A DNA stretch of 27,166 nucleotides from positions 1 to 27,166 of the forward strand of contig CAYGJB010000014.1 in assembly GCA_964350195.1 (NCBI GenBank), in the 5' to 3' direction. Positions 1 to 8,355 of the stretch are shown here, piece by piece. The notes under the pieces were generated by a model that searched no databases, was not told the origin of the DNA, and was given only the letters and a program-made list of their open reading frames with translations. Source of the stretch: JAJCZB01 sp964350195. Its GTDB lineage: Bacteria; Babelota; Babeliae; Babelales; Vermiphilaceae. Numbering within the stretch: the first letter of the stretch is position 1; each line of letters opens with the position of its first letter. Position numbers and translations under genes: made by a program.

Positions 1-293
1 CTCCTTTTTTCTAGAGGCTTTTCAAATTATTCGAATTTTGGGATAGGTTCTTATAGAAAATTCTATTTATTTCTACTTCTATCGTTTAGGCAACATCTAT
101 TTTCACTCCATATATCTCTTACTTGATGAGCTTTTTTCCCAAAAAGACCGCATACTAAACGTAACATTTAGAATATGACGCATTACTAGAAAAGCCAAAC
201 TATCGCAGTTTGGCTTTTCATCATCAAACAAAATATAATTCTATCTTTTCTTTTCGATCTATAATCTCAAAAAATTTTCTCTATTAATACACC
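1..293. other. Non-coding left edge
   Basis: No supported gene. One plus-strand frame is open from base 1 to a TGA at 124-126, but it encodes a Ser/Phe/Leu-rich peptide that I do not recognise and has no start within the window. It could be the tail of an upstream gene or chance. The only clear structure is the hairpin at 189-219. Confidence 0.5.
189..219. terminator. 13-bp perfect hairpin, likely bidirectional terminator
   Basis: The arms GAAAAGCCAAACT and AGTTTGGCTTTTC pair perfectly around a 5-base loop (ATCGC). The stem ends in a run of four A on one side and four T on the other, so either strand's transcript gives a stem with a short U run. It lies 75 bases beyond the dksA stop on the minus strand and could also end a plus-strand gene entering from the left. 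Confidence 0.6.
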
Positions 294-644
294 TTAATTT
301 TTTTTGTCCTCAAATACCTCTTGGCATGAAAGACAACGAGCTGCATTAGGATAAGATTTTAAACGCTTATCTGATATTTCCTCACTGCAATCAATGCAAA
401 GGCCATAAGTACCGTCATCAATTTTTTTAAGCGCTTGCTCTATTCGTTTATACTCCTGAAGCTCTGTATCCTGAAGAGACGTTCGCAAATTTTCCATCGT
501 GGAAGTGAGAGCTTGATCACCCGGATCTTGTACCTGATCGTCAGAGATTTTTTCGGTTGAAAGAATTTTGAGCTGTTCTTCTAGCTCGCCACATCGCCCA
601 ATAAGACTCTCTTTAATTTTTTTAAGATCCCGCTTTATACTCAC
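294..644 (-). CDS. dksA: DksA/TraR-family RNA polymerase-binding transcription factor
   Basis: 116-residue DksA-type regulator, expected to enter the secondary channel of RNA polymerase and tune initiation, classically together with (p)ppGpp. Residues 1-75 are predicted coiled coil. Its tip carries D40-P-G-D43-Q-A45, matching the DxxDxA motif that defines functional DksA. A four-Cys zinc finger follows (C83, C86, C104, C107). The protein is shorter than E. coli DksA (151 residues), mainly at the N terminus. The start is GTG, preceded by an AAAGGG ribosome-binding site. The first 23 bases overlap the end of tadA, so the two are probably one transcript with coupled translation. A general regulator beside core genes is ordinary. 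The family call is firm; whether it answers to ppGpp in this organism is inference. Confidence 0.9.
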   Translation of the reverse strand: MSIKRDLKKIKESLIGRCGELEEQLKILSTEKISDDQVQDPGDQALTSTMENLRTSLQDTELQEYKRIEQALKKIDDGTYGLCIDCSEEISDKRLKSYPNAARCLSCQEVFEDKKN

Positions 645-1110
645 TTTTTTTTACCCTTTGTAGTTGAAAAAATCGCTTCAATAATCTCTCTGATTGTGCA
701 CTACAGACGCCATTTTCTATACTTATGTCCTTCTTGTATACCGAAGAGGCTGCAGCATTGTCAAGCTGATAGCCAAACCGTAAAGAAGGTGCCGCAAAGA
801 TCAATCGTGAGAACCTACTGATCCTAATCAAACCAAAGCACATGCTGCATGGTTCCAGAGTAACATACAAAGAACAACCATCAAGACGCCAATCCCCTAC
901 CGCTTTAGAAGCCTGGGCAATTGCGATCATTTCCGCATGAAAACATTGGCTTTTTTTTAGCTCTACTTCATTTGAGCCTGACCCAATGATTGTTCCATCT
1001 TTATCCACAACTATCGCTCCAACAGGAACTTCATTCTGTTTAAATGCTTTATAAGCTAAAAAAAGCGCTTTGAGCATATACCGCTCATGATCCTGCACAA
1101 AAAAAGACAT
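622..1110 (-). CDS. tadA: tRNA-specific adenosine deaminase TadA
   Basis: 162-residue zinc-dependent deaminase that converts A34 of tRNA-Arg(ACG) to inosine in the cytoplasm. The cytidine/deoxycytidylate deaminase fold shows the H58-A-E60 motif (zinc ligand plus proton-shuttle Glu) and P-C88-S-M-C91 (the other two ligands). The tract after the zinc motif, where TadA usually has a D-x-K-x-GA-x-GS-like stretch, is divergent here, so another deaminase specificity is a weak alternative. An in-frame ATG at 1143 would add 11 residues. I chose 1110 because an AGGGGGG-type ribosome-binding site sits just upstream, and the predicted promoter starts transcripts near 1160, leaving almost no leader for 1143. 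It is first in a two-gene unit with dksA and divergent from gyrB. Confidence 0.88.
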   Translation of the reverse strand: MSFFVQDHERYMLKALFLAYKAFKQNEVPVGAIVVDKDGTIIGSGSNEVELKKSQCFHAEMIAIAQASKAVGDWRLDGCSLYVTLEPCSMCFGLIRISRFSRLIFAAPSLRFGYQLDNAAASSVYKKDISIENGVCSAQSERLLKRFFQLQRVKKSEYKAGS

Positions 1111-1166
1111 GATTTTAACCCCCCTGAAGAATCTACTGCTCATATGTAAAACTGGAAAAATAACGG

Positions 1167-1195
1167 ATTATGCTTTACACTGAAAAAATAGTCAA
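1167..1195 (-). promoter_or_regulatory. Sigma70-type promoter for tadA-dksA
   Basis: Read on the minus strand: TTGACT (1195-1190), 17-base spacer, CATAAT (1172-1167). Each box differs from consensus by one base. The start site would fall near 1160, giving a leader of about 50 bases to the tadA ATG at 1110. The boxes interleave with the gyrB promoter on the other strand. Confidence 0.6.
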
Positions 1196-1203
1196 TTTAG
1201 TAT
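1174..1203 (+). promoter_or_regulatory. Sigma70-type promoter for gyrB
   Basis: TTTACA (1174-1179), 18-base spacer, TAGTAT (1198-1203), about 50 bases ahead of the gyrB start. It is a weaker match than the opposing promoter. The -35 box of each promoter lies between or next to the boxes of the other, so polymerase binding would be mutually exclusive. Confidence 0.5.
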
Positions 1204-1255
1204 ACCAAGATATCTCATTTTTACTACCTTTGAGCGACGGTAAGGGGCTTCCCAC

Positions 1256-3676
1256 ATGAGTAAAGATTCAGAAAACAAACCAAAAGAGTATAAAGCGCAG
1301 TCCATTAAAGTTATGGAAGGACTGGAAGCGGTGCGTAAACGTCCCGCTATGTATATCGGTTCCACTGGGCCTGGAGGCCTTCATCATTTGGTATACGAAG
1401 TTGTGGACAACTCCGTCGATGAAGCACTTGGTGGGCATTGTGATCATATCACAATCTCCTTAAACCTGGATGGTTCATGCACTGTTGAAGATAATGGTCG
1501 CGGCATTCCAACCGATATTCACCCAACGGAAAAAATTTCTGCTGCAGAAGTGGTTCTCACCAAGCTGCATGCGGGTGGTAAATTTGATAAAGATTCGTAT
1601 AAATTTTCCGGCGGATTACACGGCGTTGGTATCTCTGTAGTAAACGCCCTTTCTGAATGGCTCAACCTTACTATTTATCAAAATGGAAAAATATATCGCC
1701 AAACATTCAAGCGAGGCAAAGCAATAGGAAGCCTTAAAGAAGAAGGCGAAACTACTAAACGCGGGACCACTATTCAGTTCATGCCTGATGAAGAAATCTT
1801 TCAAGATGGCATCGTTTTCAGCTTTGACACATTGTCTGCCCGCTTACGAGAGCTCGCATTTTTAAATAAAAAACTACGTATTAATATTATTGATGAACGA
1901 ACTGAAAAACGTCGCGATTTCTTTTTTGAAGGCGGTATCGTTTCTTTTGTAGAAGACATTAATAAGAAAAAAAGCCCACTTATTCCAGAAGTTATCTATT
2001 TTGAGCAAGAGGACGATAGATATATCCTCGAGCTCGCTATGCAATACAATGATGGTTATGGAGAACAACTTTTTTCTTTCGTGAATAATATCAATACAGC
2101 TGAAGGGGGTACGCATGTCTCCGGATTCAAATCGGCACTCACCAAAGTAAGCAATAAAAAAGCTCTCGATCTTGGCGTACTAAAAAGTGGCGAAAGCTTT
2201 TCAAGTGAAGATGTTCGCGAAGGCCTTGTGTGCGTAATCAGCATGAAGGTACCAGAGCCTCAGTTTGAAGGTCAAACAAAAACTAAACTAGGCAATAGCG
2301 AGATTAAAGGGATTGTGGATTCCTGGACCTTTGCCTATCTTGACTCTTTCTTTGAAGAGAACCCTTCAATTATTAAAAAGATTTTACAAAAAGCTGAAGT
2401 TGCCAAGCGAGCCCGTGAAGCCGCTAAAAAAGCACGCGATTTAACTCGTCGCAAAACAGTTTTAGAGTCTGCTGTACTTCCCGGTAAGCTTGCCGATTGC
2501 ACCGATGAAGATCCTACCAAAACTGAGCTGTTTATCGTTGAAGGTGATTCTGCTGGTGGTTCTGCCAAGCAGGGGCGCAATCGTAACAATCAAGCTATAT
2601 TGCCGTTGAAGGGTAAGATTCTAAACGTTGAAAAAGCACGGCTTGATCGCATTCTTTCTAATGAAGAAATTAAATCTCTTATTGCCGCAGTAGGCACTGG
2701 TATCGGCAATGAATTTGATATAGCAAAAGCTCGTTATCACAAAATAATTTTAATGACTGATGCTGACGTAGATGGTGCGCATATTCGCACACTTCTTTTA
2801 ACCTTCTTTTTCAGATACATGAAGCAAGTTATTGAGAGCGGCTATCTCTATATTGCTCAGCCCCCTCTTTATAAAGCTAAAATTGGCAGAAAAGAGCAGT
2901 ATCTCAAAGATGACAATGCATTTAAACGGTTCATCTTTGATTGGGCACGAGAACAAACAGAACTTAAAATCGATGGCAGGCTTGTTGATGAAAAAGCATG
3001 GCATCAATCTCTTAACGATTTAGAGCAGTATGAGAATCTTCTAACGCAAGTAAGCCCGCGCTTTAGAATAGGCTATGAGCAATGCGCAAAACTTATTTAT
3101 GCAATGCAAGCGCATCCCTGGAAAGATTACAGCAGCCTTGATGAGCTTATTGGCAACTTACAAAAGACCTTTAAAGACTATGTAATTACAATCGGCGATT
3201 CAGAACCTGTTGAATCAATAGATGAAACCATAGAAAAACCTGCTCCTGCCTATCTCGTTTTCACTATGCGTAATCTTTCATGGAAAGTACCGATTATTTT
3301 TTTTACCGCTCCAGAAGTTAAAGAACTTTTAAAACGATCAGAGCTGCTTTCTGTATTCAATAAAGACTGGACTCTTTCTATAAACGGCAAAGACAAAGAC
3401 CTTCAAGATCACGGTATTACTTCACTTATTGCTGCTATCAGCACTATAAGTAAGCCGTACATGAATATTCAGCGCTATAAAGGTCTTGGTGAAATGAACC
3501 CTGATCAATTGTGGGAAACTTCTATGGATCCAGAAACGCGCATGATATTGAAAGTATCAATAGAAGACGCATTGGAAGCGGATAAATGGTTTACCACATT
3601 AATGGGTGATGATGTGCAAGGTAGAAAAGAGTACATCGAGCAATTTGGCCAGTTTGTAAAAAACCTTGATGTTTAG
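1256..3676 (+). CDS. gyrB: DNA gyrase subunit B
   Basis: 806-residue ATPase subunit of gyrase, the type IIA topoisomerase that introduces negative supercoils with GyrA. In order: GHKL ATPase domain with DNGRGIP and the GGLHGVG lid loop; transducer domain; TOPRIM domain with EGDSAGG (from E429) and the metal-binding DADVDGAH (502-509); C-terminal tail with QRYKGLGEMNP (about 739-749), typical of GyrB. Between about residues 550 and 735 TOPRIM carries an insertion like that of proteobacterial GyrB, so the length matches E. coli (804) rather than the roughly 640 residues of Gram-positive GyrB. ParE is unlikely because of this insertion. An AAGGGG ribosome-binding site lies 8 bases before the ATG. 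tilS follows after 21 bases. No sign of truncation. Confidence 0.97.
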   Translation: MSKDSENKPKEYKAQSIKVMEGLEAVRKRPAMYIGSTGPGGLHHLVYEVVDNSVDEALGGHCDHITISLNLDGSCTVEDNGRGIPTDIHPTEKISAAEVVLTKLHAGGKFDKDSYKFSGGLHGVGISVVNALSEWLNLTIYQNGKIYRQTFKRGKAIGSLKEEGETTKRGTTIQFMPDEEIFQDGIVFSFDTLSARLRELAFLNKKLRINIIDERTEKRRDFFFEGGIVSFVEDINKKKSPLIPEVIYFEQEDDRYILELAMQYNDGYGEQLFSFVNNINTAEGGTHVSGFKSALTKVSNKKALDLGVLKSGESFSSEDVREGLVCVISMKVPEPQFEGQTKTKLGNSEIKGIVDSWTFAYLDSFFEENPSIIKKILQKAEVAKRAREAAKKARDLTRRKTVLESAVLPGKLADCTDEDPTKTELFIVEGDSAGGSAKQGRNRNNQAILPLKGKILNVEKARLDRILSNEEIKSLIAAVGTGIGNEFDIAKARYHKIILMTDADVDGAHIRTLLLTFFFRYMKQVIESGYLYIAQPPLYKAKIGRKEQYLKDDNAFKRFIFDWAREQTELKIDGRLVDEKAWHQSLNDLEQYENLLTQVSPRFRIGYEQCAKLIYAMQAHPWKDYSSLDELIGNLQKTFKDYVITIGDSEPVESIDETIEKPAPAYLVFTMRNLSWKVPIIFFTAPEVKELLKRSELLSVFNKDWTLSINGKDKDLQDHGITSLIAAISTISKPYMNIQRYKGLGEMNPDQLWETSMDPETRMILKVSIEDALEADKWFTTLMGDDVQGRKEYIEQFGQFVKNLDV

Positions 3677-3697
3677 AGTTAGCTTTTCTAGGAATAG

Positions 3698-4729
3698 ATG
3701 GAATTAATCAAGAAGCCCTCTTTGTTAACTACACAGACACAAATAGCAACGTTATTTGATGATCTCTCGGTATTTTGTGAAGAGCAGGCCTTAATTACAC
3801 AGGATTCAAGCATAGTCGTAGGACTTTCTGGCGGACCTGATTCTATTTTCTTACTTCAATTTTTGCTTGAGCTCAAGAAAGCCGGTAAAATTAAAACCGT
3901 TATTGCTGCTCACCTTGATCATGAATGGCGGGATGACTCCATACAAGATGTCCTCTTTTGTAGGCAACTCGCTAAAAAGTATAAGGTTCCTTTTGAAGCA
4001 GCTAAGCTCTCAGAGCTTCAGCTTTCTTTAAAGTGGAACGGCTCAAAAGAAGAGATTGCCCGCAAGGCACGACGTTTTTTTCTAGAATCAGTAATGAAAA
4101 AAAATAATTCTGATGCTATTGCTCTTGGCCATCATGCACAAGATCAGCAAGAAACCTTTTTTATTCGACTACTTCGCGGCACAAGTCTTTCTGGACTTAC
4201 CGCAATGAAACCAAAATCGGGAAAATATATTCGGCCTCTTTTGCATATCAACAAGGCTAATATTATTACATATCTTAATTTGCAAAAAATACGTTTTCTT
4301 GATGATTCCACTAATCAATCAAGTGCTTATTTACGTAATCGTATTCGTAATCAAGTGCTTCCCGCATTAAAATTTGCCGATAATCGATTTGATATCACCT
4401 TTAATCAAACGCTTAAGAAGCTTCAAGAAACAGAACAGTGGCTTGATGAACTTGCGCAAAAAACCCTGGAAACCATAGGTTCTATTGAACATGGCTCAAT
4501 ACACATTCAAATTCCTCTTTTGCTCTCTCAGCCAGCCCCTATGCGTGAACGTATTCTTATCAAATGGCTATGCCTTGAGAATATCCCATTTACCCCTTCT
4601 AATGCACTCATTGAAGAAATTACTCGTTTTTTAAGATCACCTCATGGGGGAGCTCATGAAATACATCCTAAATGGACTATAAAAAAAAGCCGGCAAATAG
4701 CGTACTTAGTGAATATATCAAAGCAATAG
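3698..4729 (+). CDS. tilS: tRNA(Ile)-lysidine synthase TilS
   Basis: 343-residue ATP-dependent enzyme that adds lysine to C34 of tRNA-Ile(CAU), changing it to lysidine so that the tRNA reads AUA and is charged with Ile. The N-type ATP pyrophosphatase signature SGGPDS is at residues 44-49. The downstream GHHAQDQQETFFIRLLRG stretch is the conserved TilS region that distinguishes it from TtcA (no CxxC pair is seen). The length is close to short TilS forms such as the Aquifex enzyme (about 317) and below E. coli (432), so the C-terminal tRNA-binding part is reduced. It starts 21 bases after gyrB with an AGGAA ribosome-binding site and is probably co-transcribed with gyrB. Confidence 0.92.
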   Translation: MELIKKPSLLTTQTQIATLFDDLSVFCEEQALITQDSSIVVGLSGGPDSIFLLQFLLELKKAGKIKTVIAAHLDHEWRDDSIQDVLFCRQLAKKYKVPFEAAKLSELQLSLKWNGSKEEIARKARRFFLESVMKKNNSDAIALGHHAQDQQETFFIRLLRGTSLSGLTAMKPKSGKYIRPLLHINKANIITYLNLQKIRFLDDSTNQSSAYLRNRIRNQVLPALKFADNRFDITFNQTLKKLQETEQWLDELAQKTLETIGSIEHGSIHIQIPLLLSQPAPMRERILIKWLCLENIPFTPSNALIEEITRFLRSPHGGAHEIHPKWTIKKSRQIAYLVNISKQ

Positions 4730-4748
4730 TACTCAACTATAGCAAAAA

Positions 4749-4785
4749 AGTGCTATTATCGATGATCTATTATAGAAATAGCACT
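4749..4785. repeat. 9-bp inverted repeat between tilS and the ankyrin gene
   Basis: AGTGCTATT (4749-4757) and AATAGCACT (4777-4785) are perfect reverse complements around a 19-base spacer. No T run follows, so a simple intrinsic terminator is doubtful. The spacing and position 20 bases before the next start would suit an operator, but no regulator can be named. Confidence 0.45.
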
Positions 4786-4804
4786 CCTCAAATAGAGTAA
4801 AATT

Positions 4805-7800
4805 ATGAATATGAATTCAAAAAAACGATATTATCTATTATATGTTTTGCTTGCCGTCAATTGCTTTATACAATGTAATACTCCTCAATTATATTCTTGC
4901 ATTGCATTAAACCAAAAAAATTGTGTTAATGAATATCTCTTAGATACTCAGATTATTAATAATACTTATACTTTCACACCTATAAATATCAAAACAGTCA
5001 TTATACAAGCTGCAGGACTTGAGCACAATAAAATTACCGTTACACCTCTTGAATGGGCTGCTTTGAATAATAGGACTCAAATTGTTGGAACATTACTTAG
5101 TTCTCCCGTACTTGATCTTTCTGCACACAAGCAAGGAGTACAAGCGTTATTAATTGCGCTTGATAAAAATAACCGTTCAATTACAGAACAACTCATTCAA
5201 AAAAAATTATCATTCACTGATGAGGAGCTTGATAAAGTATTAGATTTAGCTATTCAGAATGAAGATCTTGCCGTCATTAATAATCTCATTATGCGTCCTG
5301 ATATTCGTAAGCGTCAGCTTCACACCAGAATAAAAATAGAATCATCTATAGAAAAAACAATAGAACAACCATTTATGGCAGTAGTTTACGGCAGAGCGAT
5401 TTTTATGTCACGAATTGCGGTGCTTACTAATATCTTACAACTGACCAAGCAAAGTATAACAAATGATCTTAGTGGAGAGAATCAAGACAATAGTAACCTT
5501 TCACAGGATCTTCTCTCTCCTTTTTTTGAGACAGATGAGACAGGAACTACACTACTTATGAAAGCAGCAAATCTTGGTTTACAATCTTCACTAAAGATAT
5601 TAGTACAGTTCCCAGGTATAGATCTTCATGCAAAAAACAAGTCTGATCAAACAGCCATTGATTTAGCTGCAGATAAAGAAATAATACTTATTCTTCAAAA
5701 AGCTATAAAGGGAGAGGTAGCTGAAAATAGTTTTTTGGATCATATTGCACGAACTGTTCATAAAAGTATTAATGCTATCTCAACAGCTTTTTCATCATTG
5801 GTTTCTAGAATTCGAAAGCAAACTCATCAAGAAGAAAAAAAGAATAAATTGCACATGCCTATATATGCTTCTGAGTCTGCAACAAAAAATCTTATGAATT
5901 GCGCAGCTACGGGAAATATTTTTCAGTTTGATAAATTATTAGCACAAGGGGCTGATATTAATAGGCGTGTTCCTATGCATGAAATTGAAAATATTTCAGA
6001 TTACATCACCTATTTATTTGTGCCCTCCCCTTTCACTCACACACCAATTAATCGTATGACTAAAGTTACTCCTTTAGAAATAGCAACTGCCAATAATCAG
6101 TTGTTAATGGTTATGAAGATCACCCGGGCACCTTCATTTAATTCTAATATCTACTATCAAACAGCGCAGGCATTAATTCTAGCACTTACCCGTAATTATA
6201 AATTAATAGCAAATTATTTAACGAATATTACATTTGATGTACAAGCAGAACAAAAAAGAACAATTGTTGATCTTGCAATCAAAAACAATGATAGTGAAAG
6301 TATAAAACATCTTTTAACTAATAAGTCATTTACTGATGGCACCTATACTTCTGAATATATTATTAATAATACAAAAACAAATGATATACGGCCTTTATCA
6401 GAGTTCATTCTTATTCAGGCACTGCAATATAATAAACCCAATATAATTCCATTGATTAATGACACTGTAAATCCTAATATAATACTTCCGGATGGCTGGC
6501 CCCTACTTGCACGAGCTGCCGAACGAGAGTATACACAATTTGTATCAGAACTAGTTAAAATAGCAGGTATTAATCTCTATGAAAAAAATCCCGATGGCAA
6601 AACTGCATTACAAGTGGCAAAATCTGGTGCCAAAACAATTCTGAAAAAAGCAGAAAATCCTAACGCTTCTCTTGGATTCATTGAAAATGCACAAAATGCT
6701 GTATCAAAATTTTTGGCAGCTATGCCATTTAAATCTCAAAAAAAGCCTGTTTTACAAGAAATCAATCCGCAAGAAGAAACAAAAAAGTTAATAGAATGCT
6801 CATTCAAAGGCGATCTCGCCTGTATGAAAATAGCGCTTGAACATGGCGCTGATATTAATGGCTCTGTTGCTCATCAAAAAGGATTTCCTCAGAATCTAGA
6901 CCTTAAAATAACCGCTTTATCAGCCGCTACCTATAAAAAAAATACTGATGCAATAAAGCTGATATTGCATGAAAAAGATTTTAATCCTGATGCACACAAT
7001 CAATTAATAGATGCTTTGAAACTAGCATATACAGGACGTGACAACGAAACTTTTTTGATTATTCTTAAAACAGGATTACAACTAAATACGATTCAAAAAA
7101 ATAGTCTTATTGAGTTCGCCATAAGAACAGATAATCCAAGTATAATTGTACTATTACAAAAACAAAAATTAGAAAAAAACACTCGGATAAATTTTTTTAC
7201 CGGAAAAAAAACATTTCAAGAAATACCTCTGCAAGAATATATTTTTGAAGAGGTATTACGACTAGATAAGCCTAATATATTGAAATGGGTTTTAGAAAAT
7301 TATGATATGCCTCTCAATGAATTAGACAAAGATGGGTATACTCCTCTCATGAAAGTTGCAAGTAAAGGAAATGCAAGAGCAGTACAAGTACTTCTTGCAG
7401 ACAAGCGAGTAGATGCTAATATAAAAAATGAAAAAGGACTATCTGCGTTTGATCTAGCCTCTTCAACGAATATAAAATCCCAATTAAGTGCCCATCTGCA
7501 TGGCTCTCAACCATCAGGATTAAAATCGTTTTTTGGTTTTTTTAATACATTGAAAAATTTTAAAAACATTCAATTACAAAATGCAAAATTTTTATATAGT
7601 TGGTTAAATAAAAAAATAGCACGCAAGCCAATTGATTCACTCGAGGAAAACAGAGCAAAAGCTCTCCTTAAAAAAATAGGTATTACTTTCTTGGTACTAT
7701 TGCATTTAGCAGATCTATACAACATGTATGAAGTAACCCTATATAATGAACTATTTGATTACATAAAACGAGGTTCTCCTTTCCGTTTTATTCAGTCACC

Positions 7801-8251
7801 ACTAAGAATATATGGAGTAAACAAGCAGTTAGGAACACTCGCACCTAGACCTCAAAGATTACCTAGGGGATCAACTCCTTTGATGGTGGCTGCAAAGTAT
7901 AAGAATGACGATGTATTCAATCACCTTATTGCTGATCCTGCTATAAAAGTTAATTTAACTGATTCAACAAAAAAAACCGCCCTACATTATGCTGTAGAAA
8001 GTCATAATGATAAAGCCGTGTGTGAACTACTAAAGCATAGAACAATCAAGCCATACATTAAAGATAAAAAAAATCAAACGGCATTCGACATAGCTGCTAA
8101 AATGGTTACATCTACAAACATGCATAGATGTATTAATGAGTGGAAAAAAAAGAAATTTGATAACGCAGTTCGTATGATTAATAAAAATAAGAACTTACCT
8201 CAATTACCTCCAGAGATATGGAATAAAGAGATCGGAAAACATATTTATTAA
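4805..8251 (+). CDS. Exported ankyrin-repeat protein, 1148 aa
   Basis: Very large ankyrin-repeat protein. The N terminus is basic then hydrophobic (about residues 5-24) and looks like a signal peptide; the sequence near VNC is not a proper lipobox. Ankyrin units are recognisable by TPLxxAA-type helices, for example TPLEWAALNN (module 1), TPLEIATANN (module 2), TPLMKVASKGN (module 3) and TALHYAVES (near the C terminus). The ankyrin units lie inside three long modules of about 300-330 residues starting near residues 26, 359 and 658, plus a shorter fourth from about 978. Each full module ends in a non-ankyrin basic or aromatic linker. Ankyrin proteins bind other proteins, and in host-associated bacteria they are often effectors; that role is inference. 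The ribosome-binding site is weak. A second ATG six bases downstream is an equal choice. Confidence 0.88.
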   Translation: MNMNSKKRYYLLYVLLAVNCFIQCNTPQLYSCIALNQKNCVNEYLLDTQIINNTYTFTPINIKTVIIQAAGLEHNKITVTPLEWAALNNRTQIVGTLLSSPVLDLSAHKQGVQALLIALDKNNRSITEQLIQKKLSFTDEELDKVLDLAIQNEDLAVINNLIMRPDIRKRQLHTRIKIESSIEKTIEQPFMAVVYGRAIFMSRIAVLTNILQLTKQSITNDLSGENQDNSNLSQDLLSPFFETDETGTTLLMKAANLGLQSSLKILVQFPGIDLHAKNKSDQTAIDLAADKEIILILQKAIKGEVAENSFLDHIARTVHKSINAISTAFSSLVSRIRKQTHQEEKKNKLHMPIYASESATKNLMNCAATGNIFQFDKLLAQGADINRRVPMHEIENISDYITYLFVPSPFTHTPINRMTKVTPLEIATANNQLLMVMKITRAPSFNSNIYYQTAQALILALTRNYKLIANYLTNITFDVQAEQKRTIVDLAIKNNDSESIKHLLTNKSFTDGTYTSEYIINNTKTNDIRPLSEFILIQALQYNKPNIIPLINDTVNPNIILPDGWPLLARAAEREYTQFVSELVKIAGINLYEKNPDGKTALQVAKSGAKTILKKAENPNASLGFIENAQNAVSKFLAAMPFKSQKKPVLQEINPQEETKKLIECSFKGDLACMKIALEHGADINGSVAHQKGFPQNLDLKITALSAATYKKNTDAIKLILHEKDFNPDAHNQLIDALKLAYTGRDNETFLIILKTGLQLNTIQKNSLIEFAIRTDNPSIIVLLQKQKLEKNTRINFFTGKKTFQEIPLQEYIFEEVLRLDKPNILKWVLENYDMPLNELDKDGYTPLMKVASKGNARAVQVLLADKRVDANIKNEKGLSAFDLASSTNIKSQLSAHLHGSQPSGLKSFFGFFNTLKNFKNIQLQNAKFLYSWLNKKIARKPIDSLEENRAKALLKKIGITFLVLLHLADLYNMYEVTLYNELFDYIKRGSPFRFIQSPLRIYGVNKQLGTLAPRPQRLPRGSTPLMVAAKYKNDDVFNHLIADPAIKVNLTDSTKKTALHYAVESHNDKAVCELLKHRTIKPYIKDKKNQTAFDIAAKMVTSTNMHRCINEWKKKKFDNAVRMINKNKNLPQLPPEIWNKEIGKHIY
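4880..8248 (+). repeat. Large internal modules of the ankyrin protein
   Basis: Protein-level repeat, diverged at DNA level. Approximate modules are 4880-5878, 5879-6775, 6776-7735 and a partial 7736-8248. Matching landmarks in order: ALNQKNCVNEYLL / CAATGNIFQFDKLL / CSFKGDLACMKIAL; then LDLAIQNEDLAVINNLI / VDLAIKNNDSESIKHLL / IEFAIRTDNPSIIVLLQ; then TTLLMKAANLGLQSSLKIL / WPLLARAAEREYTQFVSEL / TPLMKVASKGNARAVQVLL; then QTAIDLAADKEI / KTALQVAKSGAK / LSAFDLASSTNI. The conserved order points to duplication of a whole module rather than of single ankyrins. Confidence 0.7.
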
Positions 8252-8355
8252 AAGACATACTCATCTTATTCATAAAAAAGAGTACATAGTTTTTGTTTTC
8301 TCTTTAGAGCGATTTACCGTACACTAATAAAAAAGATGCTCGTAAAGGATCGGTA

